This document shows, piece by piece, positions 61,938-64,000 of a stretch of 64,000 nt of DNA. Below the pieces are notes generated by a model, which did no database searches, had not been told where the DNA came from, and saw nothing but the letters and a program-made list of their open reading frames with translations. The stretch is taken from positions 248,001-312,000 of the forward strand of contig JAACJP010000022.1 in NCBI GenBank assembly GCA_013368375.1. Reading direction: 5' to 3'. The translations under genes were made by a program, and so were the position numbers. Numbering within the stretch: the stretch's first letter is position 1; each line of letters starts with the position of its first letter. The stretch is from Tricholomella constricta. Its lineage: Eukaryota; Basidiomycota; Agaricomycetes; Agaricales; Lyophyllaceae.

Positions 61938-63701
61938 TCATACCATTGGCCACTCCGTGAACTCTCCCTGGCCAAAGCGGAAGAAACTGATGCTTCCGGC
62001 ATCAACGACCGCGATGACGATGAGCTTTTTTCCAGCTTTAAGTGCCATGAACGGATGTGGTCGGCGAACAGGTCCCACAGGCTGGACTTGGACCGGGAAA
62101 GCCCAAGGGAATAGGCGCCGGAATAGAGATTGTTGGGGTTTGGGAGGATGGGAAGCTGTCGATGGGCGCGGAGCGGGGCCCGAAGGGGTGATTGTCGGAG
62201 GAGCAGCGGCGCTTGTAGGCGAGGTTGAGGATGCTGGGGTGGAGATTGTGGCTTGTGGTGCGGTGGGGGTGGTAAGCGGTCGCCGTTGTCGGGGGAGTGG
62301 GGGCGGAAGTTCTGGCAGGACATCGAACAGGTCGGTGAGCTCTTGAAGCGTGGGCATCGGCGTCGTTCTTGCGCTGTTTGAGGAAGCAGCCGTGAGCACT
62401 ATCCTTTTGCGAATATAATGCGAATATAAAATGAATGTGCGTACTTGATAACAACGATCTGGAAATCAGGCAAGGGCGGTGCTGATCTTTTAAATGGTGT
62501 CGAGGGCTTGTAGAGATTGTAGAAAATTTGGTACGGTGAGGTCTTTTGCGCTTCGAGCCGTTTCTCTGTGTCTGGGTGGTGTAATGGGACTTTGTGGCCA
62601 GCAGGGATAAATCGCAAGGAGCGGAATATCGATGCTTCAGAGATGATCAGCATAAGAGCTCTGGCCAAGTACAAAGTATTTGGGACATACCATAATTTTT
62701 ATCGTGGTGCAACCAGCGGCTTATTCTCAGAGGTTGCCACCAATCGAATGGTTTCGCCAACAAACGAGAGATCTTTGATATCCAGAGTGGGAAAATGGAT
62801 ATGATGCGTTTGAATATGGATGGAGGACTTGTGGTCGCTGACAGCGCTGGCCAAGGTGGAGGCGTTGGGTAATATGAAGTAGGGGGATTTGTTCGTGTCA
62901 CTGAATAACCCAAGCGTTTAAGGTATGTATACACCTGTCAAATGGGCTGAGTGAAAAAATTTCATAGGTCGAATCGAATCGTACCTGTAGCTTTTCCAAA
63001 GTGAGGTCCTCTACCCCAACCATCTCCGTATATACTTGTTGTACGGTCATCGGTGCTCCAGCTATGTGCTCCATGCCTGGTTTGGAGAGGTCCAGATCGC
63101 TCTCCTTCCAACAGAACAACGAGCCACGTTCCACAAGGTAGATAGTTTCCTCTGGCAACAGCTCGAGGCGCTTGTGGATTTTCTTGATGCCTTTTCCATC
63201 GTGCACCGGCCTGGGAGCAGAATGTCCCATAGCAGAGAAGTGAATGCCTTTTGCCAGTGTTACATGCGCACGGCCAATATTGGGATACCATACAGCATAA
63301 CTGACGGCTTTGCTGAATTAAAAAGACGGGATCAGGGTTTTCGAAAGCATTAATGAAATTGGGCCATCTACCTTGATATACTTCGAGTTGCTCTCAGCGC
63401 GTCGAACATCGCGACCCTAGCGGTGTCCAATACATGAACTTGAAGACCTGATCCACCACCAGGTTTAGGTTCGAAATCTTTCTCGCCTCGCTTAGGTATT
63501 ACAGGTCGCAAAACACCTGGTCTACGAACATCAAAATAAATGAATAAATGGAAGGCGTGCGCTTCAAAAATTTGGATCTTACAATTTCGTCCAATCGAGA
63601 CCGCCGTCCTCTTCTCCAGATGACTGCTCATCCTCCTCTTCTTGATTTTCACTCAGAGGCCTTTCAGGCAAGGGTGCGGGTTGCTCATAGGAATCGTCCA
63701 T
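61938..63701 (-). CDS. SEN54: tRNA-splicing endonuclease subunit Sen54
   Basis: Structural subunit of the SEN complex that cuts introns from pre-tRNAs. ATG at 63701 (MDDSYEQPAPLPERPLSE), with an acidic start (NQEEEDEQSSGEEDGG). The conserved N-terminal domain reads PGVLRPVIPKRGEKDFEP and VLDTARVAMFDALRATRSIS, then the ELLPEETIYLVERGSLFCW signature and KLQVYTYLKRLGYSV. The C-terminal domain gives SPYQIFYNLYKPSTPFKRS, PPLPDFQIVVI, then LKAGKKLIVIAVVDAGSISF before the stop at 61938. A Pro/Ser/Thr-rich insert (about 70 residues) separates the two. Four or more exons, about 480 residues. The next gene starts 67 bp from its ATG on the other strand. Confidence 0.88.
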
Positions 63702-63767
63702 CGTAGCTGAAGTATAATTCGAGATTTGTCCTTCTGGCGCCTCTTTGCGTGTGCTTGGTTGTCGCCG
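63702..63767. promoter_or_regulatory. Compact divergent promoter, SEN54 and next gene
   Basis: 66 bp between two divergent ATGs, so either the two leaders overlap or the second ATG lies further right. No TATA box. Confidence 0.5.
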
Positions 63768-64000
63768 ATGAAATCAGCATCAGTAAACATCGCGTCGCGA
63801 CTTGCTCAACATCACTACACAGGTAACCCTTCTAAAGTGCATGCCCGAGGATTTGTCGATAACTTGAGGGAGTCTGCGTTAAGAAGAAAAGCGTGGAAAC
63901 CACAAGTATATCAGGTATGTACCGAACAAGCGTATATCGCGTCGCGTCGCGATATTGACAGCATTACCGGACTTGGCTCCCATGCCCGCCATATCCAAAC
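63768..64000 (+). CDS. Start of an unidentified gene, cut by the window edge
   Basis: Partial. From the ATG at 63768 the frame reads MKSASVNIASRLAQHHYTG, then HARGFVDNLRESALRRKAW up to a likely donor GTATGT at 63914. The N-terminus has Arg, Lys, Ser and Ala with no acidic residue over the first 25, which would suit a mitochondrial presequence. An internal GTAACC at 63826 might be another donor. No family recognised from the 49 residues visible. Confidence 0.55.
   Translation, partial: MKSASVNIASRLAQHHYTGNPSKVHARGFVDNLRESALRRKAWKPQVYQVCTEQAYIASRRDIDSITGLGSHARHIQ

Overview
The window is nuclear DNA of a mushroom-forming basidiomycete (Agaricomycetes). Genes are dense and cut by many 50-60 nt introns with short CTAAC/CTGAC-like branch sites. 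The gene content also fits: a class I hydrophobin, fast-evolving F-box/LRR genes, a tandem pair of DUF6534 multi-pass membrane proteins, a GMC oxidoreductase, a BBE-type FAD oxidase, pectin methylesterase and GH35 beta-galactosidase. I see no intact transposon, viral gene or bacterial island. All functional names rest on reading motifs by eye; no database search was run.

Layout. 0-6 kb: histone H3 (six exons), an unknown low-complexity protein and a HOS3-type histone deacetylase, all on +. 6-13 kb: the mitochondrial S-adenosylmethionine carrier (-), then an F-box-like cluster on + made of two intact genes, a decayed copy between them and a C-terminal fragment after them. 13-21 kb: a DUF202 membrane protein, two unknown minus-strand genes (one with a mitochondrial presequence), a GMC oxidoreductase, an intron-containing tRNA-Glu with a decayed copy beside it, and a 5-alpha-reductase-like membrane enzyme. 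21-27 kb: a 1,412-residue disordered protein and a small NTF2-like protein. 27-29 kb: gene-poor DNA with two strong palindromes.

29-47 kb is rich in secreted and surface proteins: an S28 serine peptidase (-), hydrophobin (+), a membrane-anchored GH35 beta-galactosidase (-), two tandem DUF6534 proteins (-) and pectin methylesterase (+), separated by two roughly 2 kb gene-poor stretches with broken coding pieces. 47-56 kb is housekeeping: FEN1 and NOP12 as a divergent pair, tRNA-Ala with an intron, a conserved unknown protein, and the scavenger decapping enzyme DcpS. 56-64 kb: a secreted BBE-like FAD oxidase, a probably GPI-anchored aspartic protease, the SEN54 subunit of tRNA-splicing endonuclease (-), and the start of a divergent + gene cut by the window edge.

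How the parts relate. H3 and a histone deacetylase lie close together. The two intron-bearing tRNA genes are substrates for the splicing endonuclease whose SEN54 subunit is also here. PME, GH35, GMC and BBE enzymes fit plant-polymer breakdown. The most unusual signals are structural: a matched series of micro-exons (14, 10, 18, 26, 26 and 35 nt) in the two DUF6534 paralogs, a 10-nt exon and two extra tail residues in histone H3, and three GC-AG introns in unrelated genes.
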